DNA of 6,517 nucleotides, taken from assembly GCA_018110855.1 (NCBI GenBank), contig JAGBFZ010000451.1, forward strand, positions 1 to 6,517, in the 5' to 3' direction. The notes beneath the pieces are model-generated. The model made no database searches. It had not been told where the DNA came from and saw nothing but the letters and a program-made list of their open reading frames with translations. Below are positions 5,255-6,517 of this stretch, piece by piece. This DNA is from Oscillospiraceae bacterium (GTDB taxonomy: Bacteria; Bacillota; Clostridia; Oscillospirales; Ruminococcaceae). The translations under genes were made by a program, and so were the position numbers. Position 1 is the first letter of the stretch. Each line of letters starts with the position of its first letter.

Positions 5255-6517
5255 TCAGCCGATCTTATTTATCTCGTCAAGCAGCACCTTCTTGGACTCA
5301 AGACCCGTAAGAGCGCTGTTAACAAGGAGATCCATTCTGTAACGGATATATTCCTCGTAAAGGTCGGTGCCGAATACATTCTCTGTGATAAGAGCCTTGT
5401 ACTTAGCCTCGCTGCAGTTGCCCGAAACAAGGCAGAGAGTCTGCTCAAGCATAAGCATTTTCCTGTCTCTTGGAGTGCTTGATGTGTCTGAGCTGAGTCT
5501 CTTGAGCTGCTCAAGAACAGCAAGTCTGTCCTTTCTGACGGAAAGAGAGGTATCGTAAATACCTGCTGCGGTGCGTATCGCATTTGTCTTGAACGCTTCG
5601 TCCGCAAAGGGGAAAATGCCGTAGGGGATCTCTCCCTCGGGAACTGCCTGATAAATATCCTTGTCAAGAACGGGATAGATAAGCTCCTCGTAAACGGGGG
5701 CAAAGTAGAAATCCGAAGCGTCCTTGAAAATAATGGGATATCTCCAGCAAAGGTCGGTTCCGCCCAGAGATGTGTCGTTGCAGGGAGCCTTTTCGGTGGT
5801 GTAGAAGCTGTCGTAATCGGTAAGGCACTTTGCGCTTGTAAGCTCGGTGAGCTTTGCTGCGCTGTAATCTCCCGTATCGTCACGGTCGCAGTCAAGGAAG
5901 GTCCTTACGCCGCTTGCGCACTTTCTGTAAAGGCTGCCGCAGAACTCGGGCACGTTTATGTACTTGGAGAAATAATCCGAAGCAAAGGAAGCGGTAACAT
6001 CATCGCTCAGAAGCTCAACATTGTCCTCCTTGTCGGTTCTGTACTTATTGGTAATGAATGTAACTATCCTTTCCTTAACAAGAGCAGTCTCCTCGGGAGA
6101 AAGGGTGGCAAACTCTATCCTGTCGAAAACGATATCCAGCATAAGCGCCTTGGGAACAAAGCCGTTCAGATACTTGAAGCGGTCGTTGGAGAGCAGGAGA
6201 GCCATTTTGGGAAGCACCTTCTGCTGCTCGGAAACGCTTGTGGGTATCTTGTTGGACATAACGCCCAGATATGCAAGCATTTCCGCATATTTCTTCATTA
6301 TCTTAGCCTCGGAGAGGAAATTAAAGAAATAGCCGTAAATGTATTTCTTGAAGAAATCCTTAATGCTCTCAAAAAGAGCGGGGTCGGAATTTATCTGAGC
6401 CTTGAAGCCCTCGATAACGTTTACTGCATTCTTGGGAGCAACAGTCTCCTCGCCGCCGTTTACCGCCTTGATGACCTCGGCATTTGCCTTGAAAAACAGC
6501 TTGCCCATGGTGTGGCA
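5255..6517 (-). CDS. Uncharacterised protein of at least 417 residues (5' end probably beyond right edge)
   Basis: I do not recognise a family. The frame is open from the TGA at 5257-5255 to the window edge. The first in-frame ATG is at 6508-6506, but the nine bases before it (TGCCACACC) hold no SD, so the true start is probably outside and the protein longer. Numbered from that Met, the protein is soluble and acidic, with no signal peptide or membrane helix. Residues 1-160 look mainly helical (for example IKDFFKKYIYGYFFNFLSEA, 49-68). A Cys-rich stretch follows, with Cys190, 197, 207, 228, 243 and 254. Residues 255-320 are rich in aromatics and Pro (YPIIFKDASDFYFAPVYEEL, 257-276). The C-terminus (321-417) is helical with two more Cys (359, 365). 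Codon use and GC match the GTPase operon, suggesting a resident gene. It is convergent with that operon and separated from it by the terminator hairpin. Function unknown. Confidence 0.82.
   Translation of the reverse strand, partial: CHTMGKLFFKANAEVIKAVNGGEETVAPKNAVNVIEGFKAQINSDPALFESIKDFFKKYIYGYFFNFLSEAKIMKKYAEMLAYLGVMSNKIPTSVSEQQKVLPKMALLLSNDRFKYLNGFVPKALMLDIVFDRIEFATLSPEETALVKERIVTFITNKYRTDKEDNVELLSDDVTASFASDYFSKYINVPEFCGSLYRKCASGVRTFLDCDRDDTGDYSAAKLTELTSAKCLTDYDSFYTTEKAPCNDTSLGGTDLCWRYPIIFKDASDFYFAPVYEELIYPVLDKDIYQAVPEGEIPYGIFPFADEAFKTNAIRTAAGIYDTSLSVRKDRLAVLEQLKRLSSDTSSTPRDRKMLMLEQTLCLVSGNCSEAKYKALITENVFGTDLYEEYIRYRMDLLVNSALTGLESKKVLLDEINKIG

Noticed and set aside
5269..5895. A 208-codon minus-strand open frame in another phase inside the last gene
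   Set aside because: Its Ser/Thr/Arg/Pro-rich low-complexity translation is typical of a shifted frame, and it lies wholly inside the longer, compositionally normal frame.

Overview
The window looks like chromosomal DNA of a low-to-mid GC Gram-positive anaerobe, most likely a Clostridia member of the Ruminococcus/Oscillospiraceae type. This rests on strong Bacillota-style Shine-Dalgarno sites (AAAGGAG, AAAGGA, GAGGTG), two near-consensus sigma-A promoters, and the kind of proteins encoded. The genus is a guess from style, not a search result.

Layout. (1) Positions 1-1466, minus strand: a two-gene operon of a TetR-family repressor followed after 4 bases by a cation/proton antiporter that runs off the left edge; the antiporter is easy to miss because it has no stop inside the window. 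(2) Positions 1467-1645: a divergent intergenic region with one sigma-A promoter for each direction. An 18-bp palindrome overlaps the -10 box of the tetR promoter and is the likely operator. (3) Positions 1646-4693, plus strand: an 859-residue translational GTPase of the TetM/EF-G type with a C-terminal NYN (YacP/Rae1-like) nuclease domain, followed after 6 bases by a Bcp-type peroxiredoxin. (4) Positions 4737-5156: an AT-rich (about 30% GC by hand count) gene of unknown function, unlike its neighbours in composition. (5) Positions 5178-5218: a strong hairpin between convergent genes, likely a bidirectional terminator. (6) Positions 5255 to the right edge, minus strand: a long acidic protein that I do not recognise, open to the window end.

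The most interesting object is the GTPase-nuclease fusion. Ribosomal protection proteins (TetM, TetO) bind the ribosome like EF-G, with domain IV reaching toward the decoding site. Rae1/YacP of Bacillus is a ribosome-associated endonuclease that cuts mRNA in the A site during translation. Joining both in one chain suggests a ribosome-rescue or mRNA-surveillance factor in which the GTPase delivers or gates the nuclease. The domain IV tip does not carry the TetM tetracycline-release loop, so a plain tetracycline-resistance label would be poorly supported. The peroxiredoxin in the same operon hints at a stress role, but this is inference.
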